DNA of 13,956 bases from Peptococcaceae bacterium (GCA_019421315.1 JAHZFN010000177.1:1-13956); one strand, 5' to 3'; shown: positions 1 to 6,937, counted from the first letter of the stretch. A program made the numbers and translations. Notes: generated by a model from the sequence alone, not told the origin.

Positions 1-1
1 C

Positions 2-550
2 ATTGTGGACCTTTCTTTGGCTCCCACACCTGCCGTTGGCGACAGCGTTGCGCATATTTTGGAAGAAATGGGTCTGGAACGCTGCGGCACCCACGGTACA
101 ACAGCGGCATTGGCTCTTTTGAATGACGCAGTAAAAAAAGGCGGCGTTATGGCAAGCTCCTATGTAGGCGGTTTGTCGGGCGCTTTCATTCCCGTTAGTG
201 AGGATGCGGGCATGATCGATGCAGTTAATGCGGGCGCTTTGTCTTTGGACAAACTGGAAGCCATGACCTGCGTTTGCTCCGTTGGCTTGGACATGATTGT
301 TCTGCCGGGCGACACTCCCGCTTCCACAATTTCCGCAATTATTGCGGACGAAGGCGCCATCGGCATGATCAACAGCAAAACCACTGCTGTTCGCGTTATT
401 CCCGCCATCGGCAAAAAAGTCGGCGATACAGTTGAGTTCGGCGGTCTTTTGGGTCACGGTCCCGTGCAGCCCATTCATCCTTTCGGCAGTGAAGAGTTCA
501 TTGCCAGAGAAGGCAGAATCCCCGCACCGATCCATAGCCTGAAAAACTAA
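2..550 (+). CDS. UPF0210 / PFL-family (DUF711) protein, C-terminal part
   Basis: The reading frame is open from the left edge (first full codon at base 2) to a TAA at 550, so only the last ~182 residues of what is normally a ~450-residue protein are present. GTG at base 5 is not a credible start because family-like sequence (DLSLAPTPAVGDSVA) is already running there. Recognisable family blocks are GTHGTTAALALLNDAVK, the GGLSGAFIPVSED segment and the closing GRIPAPIHSLKN, which matches the usual UPF0210 C terminus. The family's biochemical role is not established; the 'PFL' name reflects distant similarity to pyruvate formate-lyase-like folds, not a shown activity. In many Bacillota the gene follows a small ACT-domain gene, which would lie outside this window. 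Family assignment is firm; function is unknown. Confidence 0.9.
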   Translation: MVDLSLAPTPAVGDSVAHILEEMGLERCGTHGTTAALALLNDAVKKGGVMASSYVGGLSGAFIPVSEDAGMIDAVNAGALSLDKLEAMTCVCSVGLDMIVLPGDTPASTISAIIADEGAIGMINSKTTAVRVIPAIGKKVGDTVEFGGLLGHGPVQPIHPFGSEEFIAREGRIPAPIHSLKN

Positions 551-774
551 AATCGGTAATATTGCAGAGCTGACTGAACCGCTTCCTCAGGTGTTTTTTG
601 TGTGCCTGTACCTGCATTCGGTTGGGCGCTGTGTTTTACTTGATTTAATTTGTTTTGCCTTTTATTACTTTTATTAAATTAAAGATAATTAAAGATATAT
701 TATGGCAGACATATATAAAGTATGCAAAACAGTAAAATATTTATATATATCAAATTTCAGAGGAGGAAGTTATA
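551..774. other. Gap between UPF0210 gene and pyrE
   Basis: AT-rich from about 635 onward. No strong terminator is visible after the UPF0210 gene; a weak CTGA/TCAG stem followed by GTTTTTTG (about 572-600) is the only candidate. A possible pyrE promoter is TTGATT (640-645), 17 nt, TATTAC (663-668), but several other AT-rich hexamers compete and none is convincing. AACCG/CGGTT and CAGGT/ACCTG pairs between about 576 and 622 could fold one longer stem-loop. No small gene with a good ribosome binding site is seen. Confidence 0.3.
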
Positions 775-1350
775 ATGCTCAATCAAGAACAGGTTTTAGA
801 AATTTTTGCCAAAACAGGTGTTTTGCTGGAGGGTCATTTCAAGCTGACTTCGGGTTTACACGCCGCCAAATATTTGCAGTGTGCACAGCTTTTGCAGTAT
901 CCCGAAGAAGCCGCACCTCTTTGCGAACAGCTGGGCAGTTATTTCAAAGATAAAGGCGTTACTGTTGTTGCAGGTCCTGCCACAGGCGGTATCATTATGG
1001 CTTATGAGGTTGCCAAATCTCTTGGTGTTCGTAACATTTTCGGCGAAAGAGAAAACGATGTTAGGACTTTCCGCAGAGGTTTTAAACTTTCTCCTGAAGA
1101 TAAAGTTTTGGTGGTGGAAGACGTTGTTACAACCGGCGGCTCCGTTAAAGACTTGATTAAAGCCATCAAAGCCACAGGCGCCGAAGTTGTGGGCGTTGCT
1201 TCTTTTGTCAACCGTTCCGGCGGCAAAGCTGATTTCGGTGTACCTTTTGAATCCCTGGTAAAACTGGATATTCAAACCTATCAGCCCGAAGAATGCCCTA
1301 TGTGCAAAGCAGGCAGCACAGCCGTTAAACCGGGCAGCCGCAACATTTAA
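775..1350 (+). CDS. pyrE: Orotate phosphoribosyltransferase
   Basis: Transfers the phosphoribosyl group of PRPP to orotate to give OMP, the fifth step of UMP synthesis, in the cytoplasm. The 191-residue protein has the PRPP-binding signature at residues 111-123 (VLVVEDVVTTGGS, adjacent acidic residues E115 and D116), an N-terminal orotate-side segment (GHFKLTSGLHAAKYLQCA, about 20-37), and a GPATGGIIMAYE loop (about 67-78). The short length, the FKLTSG block and the Cys-X2-Cys near the end (C174, C177, in PEECPMCKAG) fit the 'Thermus-type' PyrE subfamily (TIGR01367-like) rather than the E. coli form. The start is set by AGAGGAGG eight to nine bases upstream of the ATG. It stands alone, with no pyrF, pyrD or pyrK next to it, and is followed at once by a strong terminator. 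Confidence 0.95.
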   Translation: MLNQEQVLEIFAKTGVLLEGHFKLTSGLHAAKYLQCAQLLQYPEEAAPLCEQLGSYFKDKGVTVVAGPATGGIIMAYEVAKSLGVRNIFGERENDVRTFRRGFKLSPEDKVLVVEDVVTTGGSVKDLIKAIKATGAEVVGVASFVNRSGGKADFGVPFESLVKLDIQTYQPEECPMCKAGSTAVKPGSRNI

Positions 1351-1366
1351 CTTATATCAAAAAACT

Positions 1367-1398
1367 AACAGGCAGTGCCTTTGGCGCTGCCTGTTTTT
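1367..1398 (+). terminator. Intrinsic terminator of pyrE
   Basis: A 13-bp stem (1367-1379 with 1383-1395, one G-T wobble), a 3-nt loop and a T run lie 16 bases after the pyrE stop codon. Confidence 0.93.
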
Positions 1399-1571
1399 GT
1401 GCTTTTTTGCGTTAATTATGAATTGTTTGCAAATAATATTTTTTTAGTCTGAAAAACCTTGAGAATGTTGTTTCCAAATGAAAATCTCGGTTATAGATTA
1501 TATAAATATAAAGATATAAAGAATTTGCCGACGGCTGTATGAAGTCTGAAAAGCTGCAAAACGGTTGTTAA

Positions 1572-2189
1572 TCAGCCGCCCAATGTTATATCTTGAGTTT
1601 TGTACCAGTTGAGGGCATCGATGGTGTCTTTTTCGCTGAAATCAGGCCAAAGCTTGTTTTCAACATAAAAATCGGCGTAGACAGACTGGATGGGCAGAAA
1701 GCCTGAAAGTCGGCGCATACCGCCCCAGCGGATAATCAAATCTATGCGCCCTATGTCGGCGGATTGGGGTTCGCCCTGCTTGGCTATGCTTGCCAAATCC
1801 CATTTCCAGCCGTAATTTACCAGCAGGTTGACTTTGGGGCCGCCGCCGTTTAAAGCAGTTCTTTTGGTGTATGGCAGAAGCTCCTTGGGGAAGCTGGGGG
1901 AATTGGTATTGCCCAAAACCAAAAGGTCAATGCCTACGTCTGCCATCAGCTCCGCCGCTTTGACGCAGGCGGCTGAAAAGCTCAGACGCTGTTCTTTGGG
2001 GCGTTTGCAGTTATCCACAGTGAAACCGTAGTAAGTAATTTCCTGAACGCCCAGATTTTTCAGCTGTTTTAAAAGCCTCAAGCCGGGTTCCAGACCGTAG
2101 CGGTAGCCTTGGGATTTGTCCAGACCGTGTTCCGCCGCCCAGCGGCGGTTGCCGTCGGGGATTATGCCTATGTGTCGGGGGATTGCCAT
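1572..2189 (-). CDS. Short cis-prenyltransferase (undecaprenyl diphosphate synthase family)
   Basis: Cis-prenyltransferases extend an allylic diphosphate with isopentenyl diphosphate; the bacterial housekeeping member (UppS) makes the C55 lipid carrier for peptidoglycan. Seen here: IPDGNRRWA at residues 10-18 with catalytic Asp12; F56, N60, R63, P64 (the FxxxNxxRP block); an NYGW motif near 125-128; and IIRWGGMRRLSGF at 152-164, ending in LWPDF (180-184). The protein is 205 residues, about 40 shorter than typical UppS, because the central helices are compact. The usual RTGGExRxSNF motif is RWGGMRRLSGF, so the Glu of GGE is Met. The ATG at 2189 is chosen because AAAGGAG lies 6-7 bases upstream; a TTG at 2225 is less likely. 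It is probably a paralogue making a shorter or different polyprenyl chain; the housekeeping uppS normally sits with cdsA/frr and is not here. Confidence 0.8.
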   Translation of the reverse strand: MAIPRHIGIIPDGNRRWAAEHGLDKSQGYRYGLEPGLRLLKQLKNLGVQEITYYGFTVDNCKRPKEQRLSFSAACVKAAELMADVGIDLLVLGNTNSPSFPKELLPYTKRTALNGGGPKVNLLVNYGWKWDLASIAKQGEPQSADIGRIDLIIRWGGMRRLSGFLPIQSVYADFYVENKLWPDFSEKDTIDALNWYKTQDITLGG

Positions 2190-2253
2190 GATGTTTCTCC
2201 TTTGCGTTTGTATTTGCCGCCGCAAACGGCATTTGCAGATAAGTTATATCTAA

Positions 2254-2259
2254 ATTATA
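2254..2259 (-). promoter_or_regulatory. Candidate -10 box for the cis-prenyltransferase gene
   Basis: On the minus strand this reads TATAAT, about 65 bases upstream of the chosen ATG. The hexamer 17 nt further upstream (TTATAA) is a poor -35, so the promoter is tentative. Confidence 0.4.
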
Positions 2260-2395
2260 TCCCCTATGCGGACTGTTTATAATCAGGTTATAAAAAATTA
2301 ATTATTAAATTTTATCGGTATGTGCGGCAAAATGTAGGCGAGTTCGTAAAAAATAACGAAAAGGCTTTGACACAGGTGGCCGGGAAACGCTGTGG

Positions 2396-2463
2396 AAAAA
2401 CAAAAACCTCATTGCGCCAAATAAACGGAACGGAAAGCATAGGCTTTCGGCGCAATGAGGTTT
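2396..2463 (-). terminator. Terminator of cysE with a nested hairpin
   Basis: A perfect 15-bp inverted repeat (2404-2418 with 2449-2463) begins 6 bases after the cysE stop. Inside its 30-nt loop lies a second 6-bp hairpin (GAAAGC/GCTTTC, 2433-2448). On the minus strand the long stem is followed by TTTTTGTTTTT. The plus-strand side also has a T run, so it could work in both directions. Confidence 0.85.
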
Positions 2464-2469
2464 GTTTTT

Positions 2470-3216
2470 TTATTTGTTTTGATTTTTCTGAGCTGTCGGG
2501 CAGGTGCTGCAGCTGCCTTTGCCTGTTTGACAAGGTACGTCGGGAGTTTGGCAAGGCAGGTCGGCAATGGCGGTTTTGCCGCCGCAGTCGGTTTGGCATT
2601 GATTGATTGAGGCAGAAACCTCGTTGATTTTTTTCAGCAAATCCGCAATTTCCTGCTGTACGGGATCCGGCAGACTGATTTGATCCAAATCCCAGGATTC
2701 TTTGACTTCCTTGGCGGTAACGATGGTGCCGGGAACGCCGACCACAGTGGAATTTGGCGGAACCTCTTTTACCACAACGGCGTTGGAGCCGATACGGGCG
2801 TGGTCGCCCACCTTGAATGGTCCGAGAATTTTGGCGCCGCAGCCGATTAAAACGCCGTTGCCGATGGTGGGGTGGCGTTTGCCCTGGTCTTTGCCTGTGC
2901 CGCCCAAGGTTACGCCGTGATAAATTGTGCAGTAATCGCCGATTTCGGCGGTTTCTCCGATAACAATGCCCATGCCGTGGTCAATGAAAAGACACTTGCC
3001 GATTTTGGCGCCGGGGTGAATTTCAATCCCCGTCAAAAAACGGTTGGTCTGAGAAATCATTCTGGCAACAGACTTCATATTGTGCTTGTAAAACCAGTGC
3101 GCCGGTTTGTGCCATTGGATGGCGTGGTAGCCGGCATATAAGAAAAATACCTGCAAAGGACCGGTTGCCGCCGGATCCTGCGAGGCTATGAACTTTGCTT
3201 CATCCCAAAAACGCAT
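2470..3216 (-). CDS. cysE: Serine O-acetyltransferase with a cysteine-rich C-terminal tail
   Basis: Acetylates L-serine with acetyl-CoA to O-acetylserine, the direct precursor of cysteine; cytoplasmic. Residues ~1-60 form the helical N-terminal part (WDEAKFIASQDPAATG); ~62-175 is the left-handed beta-helix of hexapeptide repeats, with the active-site block FIDHGMGIVIGE (77-88, His80), YHGVTLGGTGKDQGKRHP and the closing VVGVPG. Length to VPG matches short Bacillota CysE. After a helix (DPVQQEIADLLKKINEV) the protein continues into a ~40-residue tail with six cysteines (C207, C211, C222, C229, C236, C239) and three CQT motifs. It ends in QNK, not in the C-terminal Ile that lets SAT dock into CysK. 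The start follows AAGGTGGAG. No cysK is adjacent in this window. Confidence 0.93.
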   Translation of the reverse strand: MRFWDEAKFIASQDPAATGPLQVFFLYAGYHAIQWHKPAHWFYKHNMKSVARMISQTNRFLTGIEIHPGAKIGKCLFIDHGMGIVIGETAEIGDYCTIYHGVTLGGTGKDQGKRHPTIGNGVLIGCGAKILGPFKVGDHARIGSNAVVVKEVPPNSTVVGVPGTIVTAKEVKESWDLDQISLPDPVQQEIADLLKKINEVSASINQCQTDCGGKTAIADLPCQTPDVPCQTGKGSCSTCPTAQKNQNK

Positions 3217-3306
3217 ATAATCTCCACCTTCTAAACAGCTTTATTTCAGGGTGTTTTTAATTGTATTTTAAATATTAGTGATTTACTGGGAAATACTCTT
3301 TAAATT

Positions 3307-3335
3307 ATCATATCATTAAAAGTTAGCCCCGTCAA
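3307..3335 (-). promoter_or_regulatory. cysE promoter
   Basis: On the minus strand: TTGACG (3335-3330), 17-nt spacer, TATGAT (3312-3307). It gives a 5' untranslated region of roughly 80 nt, too short for a T-box, and I see no T-box or SAM-type sequence in it. Confidence 0.8.
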
Positions 3336-3460
3336 CTGTTTATAAAAGGTTTCAAGAAAAAAATATGTGATAAATACATGAAAATAAAGCAAAACTTAGA
3401 AAATGAAAGGAAATCAAAGTAAATCATATAAAATTAAGCTTTTTTGCGTTCTTTCTAACC

Positions 3461-3489
3461 TTGCACTTATTGCCGTATAACATTATTAT
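3461..3489 (+). promoter_or_regulatory. groESL sigma-A promoter
   Basis: TTGCAC (3461-3466), 17-nt spacer, TATTAT (3484-3489). The predicted start near 3496 lies just before the CIRCE operator, the arrangement expected for HrcA repression. Confidence 0.85.
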
Positions 3490-3502
3490 ATAGTTAAACG
3501 GT

Positions 3503-3529
3503 TTAGCACTCGATGTCAGTGAGTGCTAA
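3503..3529 (+). promoter_or_regulatory. CIRCE operator (HrcA binding site)
   Basis: TTAGCACTC, 9-nt spacer, GAGTGCTAA: an exact match to the CIRCE consensus. HrcA should repress groESL here at normal temperature and release it on heat shock. Confidence 0.98.
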
Positions 3530-3584
3530 CAAGTCAGAAGGGTTTGTTTATTAATTTTTTAAGATATACAAAGGAGGATTTATC

Positions 3585-3875
3585 ATGAACATCAGACCAT
3601 TAGGTGAAAGAGTAGTTATTAAAATGCAGGAAGCCGAAGACAAAACACAATCCGGTATCATTTTGCCGGATACCGCCAAAGAAAAACCCATCGAAGGCGT
3701 AGTTGTGGCTGTTGGTGCGGGCAGAGTTGACGCAAACGGCAACCGTATTCCTTTGGAATTGAAAGTGGGCGACAAAGTTGTATATTCCAAATTTGCCGGC
3801 ACACCCGTTAAACAAGACGGCGAAGAATATTTGATCATCAATGGCGAAAGAGACGTTTTGGCAGTTATCGAATAA
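3585..3875 (+). CDS. groES: Co-chaperonin GroES
   Basis: Ten-kDa lid of the GroEL folding chamber, a heptamer in the cytoplasm. The 96-residue product opens with MNIRPLGERVVIK, carries the GroEL-binding mobile loop at about residues 18-29 (EDKTQSGIILPD), the roof-loop region around AGRVDANGN, and the closing GERDVLAVIE. Length is standard. The start follows AAAGGAGG at normal spacing. It is the first gene of the groES-groEL operon, controlled by the CIRCE operator immediately upstream. Confidence 0.98.
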   Translation: MNIRPLGERVVIKMQEAEDKTQSGIILPDTAKEKPIEGVVVAVGAGRVDANGNRIPLELKVGDKVVYSKFAGTPVKQDGEEYLIINGERDVLAVIE

Positions 3876-3884
3876 ACGATTATT

Positions 3885-3912
3885 ATTAAATAATTTATAT
3901 TAAATAATTTAT
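3885..3912 (+). repeat. 14-bp tandem duplication between groES and groEL
   Basis: ATTAAATAATTTAT occurs twice, head to tail and without mismatch, 9 bases after the groES stop. It lies in a 144-base, very AT-rich spacer with no terminator, so groEL is presumably read from the groES promoter. Confidence 0.9.
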
Positions 3913-4019
3913 GCATAAACGCCGCTTTGGCAATATATATTAATATAATGACAGTTATTATATATATAAGTTATTATTAACGATAGTGAATAATCCCAAA
4001 AAGAAAGAGGTACGTATAA

Positions 4020-5642
4020 ATGGCTAAAAAGATTTTATTTAAAGAAGACGCTCGTTACGCTTTGGAAAGAGGCGTTAACGCTTTGGCAGACGCCGTAAAA
4101 GTTACAATCGGTCCTAAAGGCAGAAACGTTATTTTGGAAAGACATTTCGGCGCACCGCTTATTACCAACGACGGTGTTACCATTGCCAAAGAAATTGAAT
4201 TGGAAGATAAAACCGAAAATATGGGCGCCAGCCTGGTTCGTGAAGTTGCCACCAAAACCAACGACGTCGCCGGCGACGGTACAACAACAGCCTGCGTTTT
4301 GGCACAGGCTATTATCGGCGAAGGCTTGAAAAATGTTACAGCCGGCGCTAACCCCATCATCTTGAAACGCGGTATCGACAAAGCTGTTATCGCTGCTGTT
4401 AAAAACCTGAAAGCCAACGCTTTGCAGGTTGAAACAAAAGACTCCATTGCTCAGATTGCCGCAGTATCCGCCAACGACAAAGAAATCGGCGGTTTGATTG
4501 CCGACGCTATGGAAAAAGTTTCCAAAGACGGCGTTATCTCCGTTGAGGAAAGCCAAAGCTTTGAAACTACCTGCGAAGTTGTTGAAGGTATGCAGTTCGA
4601 CCGCGGTTACATTTCTCCTTACATGGTAACCGATGCTGAAAAAATGGAAGCCGTTTTGGACGAACCTTATATTTTGATGGTTGACAAAAAAATCTCCAGC
4701 ATTCAAGAATTGCTGCCAGCTTTGGAAATGATTATGAAATCCGGCAAACCTCTCTTGATTATTGCCGAAGATATCGAAGGCGAAGCCGCAACCACCCTGG
4801 TTGTAAACAAACTCCGCGGCACATTCAATGTTGTTGCAGTTAAAGCTCCCGGTTTCGGCGAAAGAAGAAAAGACCAGCTGCAAGACATCGCTATCCTCAC
4901 AGGCGGTACTGTAATTTCCGAAGACAGAGGTCTGAAACTTGACCAGGTTGAAGCAACCATGTTCGGTTCCGCCCGCCAGGTTAAAATCACCAAAGACACC
5001 ACGACCATTATTGACGGTGCAGGCGCTCCCGAAGACATTAAAAACAGAGTTGCTTTTATTCGTCAGCAATCCATTGACACTCCTTCCGATTTCGACCGTG
5101 AAAAATTGCAGGAAAGACTCGCCAAATTGGCAGGCGGCGTTGCCGTAATCAAAGTTGGTGCCGCAACCGAAACCGAATTGAAAGAAAAGAAACTCCGCAT
5201 TGATGATGCATTGAACGCAACCCGTGCAGCCGTTGAAGAAGGTTATGTTGCAGGCGGCGGCACAGCACTCATCAAATCTTTGAAGGTTCTTGATGACATT
5301 AAATGCGAAGATGCAGATGAACAAACCGGCGTTAACATTATCCGCAAAGCTTTGGAAGCTCCCGTTAAACAAATCGCTTACAACGCAGGTGTTGAAGGTG
5401 CAATCGTTGTTGAAAGAGTTAAAGAAACTCCCGATAACGTTGGTTTCAATGCCGCAACAGGAGTATTTGAAGACATGATTGCCGCAGGTATCATCGACCC
5501 TGTTAAGGTTACTCGTTCCGCTTTGCAGCACGCAGCCTCCGTTGCTTCCATGCTGTTGACAACAGAAGCCTTGGTTTCCATCATTCCTGCTGAAAACCCG
5601 GCTCCCGCAATGCCCCAAGGCGGTATGCCCCCGATGATGTAA
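4020..5642 (+). CDS. groEL: Chaperonin GroEL
   Basis: Sixty-kDa chaperonin forming the double-ring ATP-driven folding chamber. The 540-residue sequence has the family's landmarks: KVTIGPKGRNV near residues 27-37, the nucleotide-binding GDGTTTACVLAQ block (about 86-97), the apical KAPGFGERRK segment, the GGVAVIKVGA and GYVAGGGTAL blocks, DPVKVTRSALQHA near the end, and a Gly/Met-rich tail (PQGGMPPMM). A ribosome binding site (AAGAAAGAGG) sits 8-9 bases before ATG. Second gene of the CIRCE-controlled operon. Intact, no oddities seen. Confidence 0.99.
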   Translation: MAKKILFKEDARYALERGVNALADAVKVTIGPKGRNVILERHFGAPLITNDGVTIAKEIELEDKTENMGASLVREVATKTNDVAGDGTTTACVLAQAIIGEGLKNVTAGANPIILKRGIDKAVIAAVKNLKANALQVETKDSIAQIAAVSANDKEIGGLIADAMEKVSKDGVISVEESQSFETTCEVVEGMQFDRGYISPYMVTDAEKMEAVLDEPYILMVDKKISSIQELLPALEMIMKSGKPLLIIAEDIEGEAATTLVVNKLRGTFNVVAVKAPGFGERRKDQLQDIAILTGGTVISEDRGLKLDQVEATMFGSARQVKITKDTTTIIDGAGAPEDIKNRVAFIRQQSIDTPSDFDREKLQERLAKLAGGVAVIKVGAATETELKEKKLRIDDALNATRAAVEEGYVAGGGTALIKSLKVLDDIKCEDADEQTGVNIIRKALEAPVKQIAYNAGVEGAIVVERVKETPDNVGFNAATGVFEDMIAAGIIDPVKVTRSALQHAASVASMLLTTEALVSIIPAENPAPAMPQGGMPPMM

Positions 5643-5682
5643 TCAACCTCTCTTAATTAAGTAGTAAATGCAATAAATAACC

Positions 5683-5720
5683 AACAAAAAGCAGCAGTTT
5701 TTGAACTGCTGTTTTTTGTT
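5683..5720 (+). terminator. Terminator of groESL
   Basis: A CAGCAGTT/AACTGCTG stem (5692-5699 with 5704-5711) extended by AACAAAAAG pairing with TTTTTTGTT, about 17 bp in all with a TTTG loop and a six-T run. Confidence 0.9.
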
Positions 5721-5861
5721 GTGGTTTGTTTGATGGCTTGGCGATGGCATTGGAATAGTTATTGGAAATTTCTTTTCAACTGCCGAATTTGCGAGCCAAA
5801 ACATGAAATAAAATTAATTTGGTAAAATCAAGCCGAAAAAATAAAAATTACGGAATATCCC

Positions 5862-5890
5862 TTGAATTGTCTTTGTGATTGTGATATACT
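5862..5890 (+). promoter_or_regulatory. rplU-rpmA promoter
   Basis: TTGAAT (5862-5867), 17-nt spacer, TATACT (5885-5890); predicted transcription start near 5897. Confidence 0.85.
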
Positions 5891-5896
5891 ATTTAA

Positions 5897-5990
5897 AGTT
5901 ATGTGTGCATTATTGCACGCGTAGGTAAACCGCTCTTTACAGGTTAAAGTCCGAAAGGCACCTTACGAGGCGAGTCTTTGACGATGGAGG
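5897..5990 (+). ncRNA. Ribosomal protein L21 leader (structured 5' UTR)
   Basis: The ~100-nt leader of rplU is clearly structured: a 5' hairpin GTGTGCA/TGCACGC (5903-5909 with 5914-5920, TTAT loop), an AACC/GGTT pair, a CC-GAAA-GG tetraloop helix, and GTAGGT pairing imperfectly with ACCTTAC. Position and size fit the Rfam 'L21_leader' autoregulatory element of Bacillota, where L21 is thought to bind its own mRNA. I infer the family from position and shape, not from an alignment. Confidence 0.6.
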
Positions 5991-5997
5991 TGTAAAA

Positions 5998-6309
5998 ATG
6001 TACGCTATTATTGAAACAGGTGGTAAACAATTCAAGGTTGCCAAAGATGACGTTCTGAACGTTGAATTGCTCAATGCAGAAGTTGGCTCCACTATTGAAT
6101 TGGACAAAGTTTTGGCTGTTGGTGCAGGTGCTGATTTGAAAGTCGGCAATCCCACAGTTGAAGGTGCGAAGGTTACTGCTAAGGTTTTGGAACATGGCAA
6201 AGCAAAGAAAATTGTTGTTTTCCATTATAAACCCAAGAAAAACATTCGCAAGAAAAACGGTCACAGACAACCTTTCACAAAATTGCAAATTGTTGAAATC
6301 AATGCTTAG
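5998..6309 (+). CDS. rplU: 50S ribosomal protein L21
   Basis: Large-subunit protein that binds 23S rRNA. The 103-residue product begins MYAIIETGGKQFKV, the universal L21 start, and has the basic C-terminal block KKIVVFHYKPKKNIRKK followed by GHRQPFTKLQI, the L21 signature. Length is normal. The start follows GGAGGTG. First gene of the rplU-rpmA operon. The 63 bases to rpmA leave no room for prp (ysxB), the protease gene usually placed here in Bacillota. Confidence 0.98.
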   Translation: MYAIIETGGKQFKVAKDDVLNVELLNAEVGSTIELDKVLAVGAGADLKVGNPTVEGAKVTAKVLEHGKAKKIVVFHYKPKKNIRKKNGHRQPFTKLQIVEINA

Positions 6310-6372
6310 TTGAAATTAACGCTTAATTAAGCAATAAATTTTTTATTCCACAAAAAGAGGAGGTGGGAATTC

Positions 6373-6648
6373 ATGGCACACAAGAAGGCTGGTGGTAGTT
6401 CCAGAAACGGTCGAGACAGTGAAAGTAAGCGCTTAGGTCTCAAACGCCATGATGGTCAATATGTTACAGCTGGTAGCATTATTGTACGTCAAAGAGGTAC
6501 TCATTTCCATCCCGGCACCAACGTTGGTTTGGGTAAAGATGATACTTTGTTTGCAAAAGCTAACGGTTTCGTAAAATTTGAAAGAAAAGACCGCAACCGC
6601 AAAAAAGTTAGCGTATACGAAGAAATTACCAGAACTGTTGAATCTTAG
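6373..6648 (+). CDS. rpmA: 50S ribosomal protein L27, no N-terminal extension
   Basis: Large-subunit protein whose N terminus reaches the peptidyl-transferase centre. The 91-residue product starts directly as MAHKKAGGSS, then NGRDSESKRLGLK, GSIIVRQRGTHFHPG and the DDTLFAKANGFVKFE block. In most Bacillota L27 is made with an extension ending in LQLFA that Prp removes; here there is none, and no alternative in-frame start lies upstream (the codons before ATG include the ribosome binding site GAGGAGGTGG). The protein is thus made in its mature form, as in E. coli. Second gene of the rplU operon; a terminator follows 22 bases after the stop, and obgE, the common next gene, is absent. Confidence 0.97.
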   Translation: MAHKKAGGSSRNGRDSESKRLGLKRHDGQYVTAGSIIVRQRGTHFHPGTNVGLGKDDTLFAKANGFVKFERKDRNRKKVSVYEEITRTVES

Positions 6649-6670
6649 TTCTTTTTTTCGGAGTATTTGG

Positions 6671-6699
6671 GAGCAGTGCCTTTCGGCACTGCTCTTTTT
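6671..6699 (+). terminator. Terminator of rplU-rpmA
   Basis: A perfect 10-bp GC-rich stem GAGCAGTGCC/GGCACTGCTC with a TTTC loop and a five-T run. Confidence 0.95.
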
Positions 6700-6733
6700 A
6701 AATCAAAATCTTAAAATAAAATGGTGATTGCTT

Positions 6734-6937
6734 ATGAAAATCAAAATTAAAATGCCGTCTTACACAGACATCATGTATAAAGACGGTTTCGGCAACCGCG
6801 GCTTGGTTACGGCGCACAGACTGCAGTCCTTGCTGGAGGAATATGAACAGAAAAAAGCGGCTGCCAAAGCTGCCGGCGCCTCCGAGGAGGAACTGGCAAA
6901 ATATGACATTGAATTGGTAGATGAGGACGATTATTGA
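6734..6937 (+). CDS. Small conserved-looking protein of unknown function (67 aa)
   Basis: I do not recognise this protein. It begins MKIKIKMPSYTDIMYKDGF, followed by an Ala/Glu/Lys-rich helical stretch (about residues 26-52, LLEEYEQKKAAAKAAG) likely to form a helix or short coiled coil, and ends in an acidic tail (ELVDEDDY). No signal peptide, membrane segment or cysteine is present. The ATG at 6734 is preferred over the TTG at 6728, but the ribosome binding site is weak (GGTG, 7 bases upstream). Only 34 bases separate it from the rpmA terminator, with no room for a full promoter, so expression would depend on read-through or a promoter inside the terminator region. Its own terminator follows. 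Codon use resembles its neighbours, which supports it being a gene. Confidence 0.65.
   Translation: MKIKIKMPSYTDIMYKDGFGNRGLVTAHRLQSLLEEYEQKKAAAKAAGASEEELAKYDIELVDEDDY

Larger units (their letters stand above)
3217..3584. other. Divergent intergenic region between cysE and groES
   Basis: This 368-base AT-rich region holds the cysE promoter on the minus strand and the groESL promoter plus CIRCE on the plus strand, separated by about 125 bases of A-rich DNA (3336-3460) in which I see nothing further. Confidence 0.8.
5643..5997. other. Intergenic region between groEL and rplU
   Basis: It contains the groESL terminator, about 140 bases with no recognisable feature (5721-5861), then the rplU promoter and a structured leader. 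No small ORF with a ribosome binding site is seen. Confidence 0.75.

Noticed and set aside
1399..1571. Terminator for the cis-prenyltransferase gene
   Set aside because: I looked for a stem with a T run on the minus strand and found only poor, mismatched pairings.
2322..2606. Plus-strand frame of 94 codons opposite the cysE tail
   Set aside because: It runs across the cysE terminator and lies antisense to clear cysE coding sequence.
3217..3306. T-box or other cysteine riboswitch before cysE
   Set aside because: The leader is only about 80 nt and has no T-box sequence or strong secondary structure.
4035..5618. 527-codon open frame on the minus strand opposite groEL
   Set aside because: The translation is Phe/Cys/Asn-rich low-quality sequence, with no ribosome binding site; it is a by-product of the strong codon bias of groEL.
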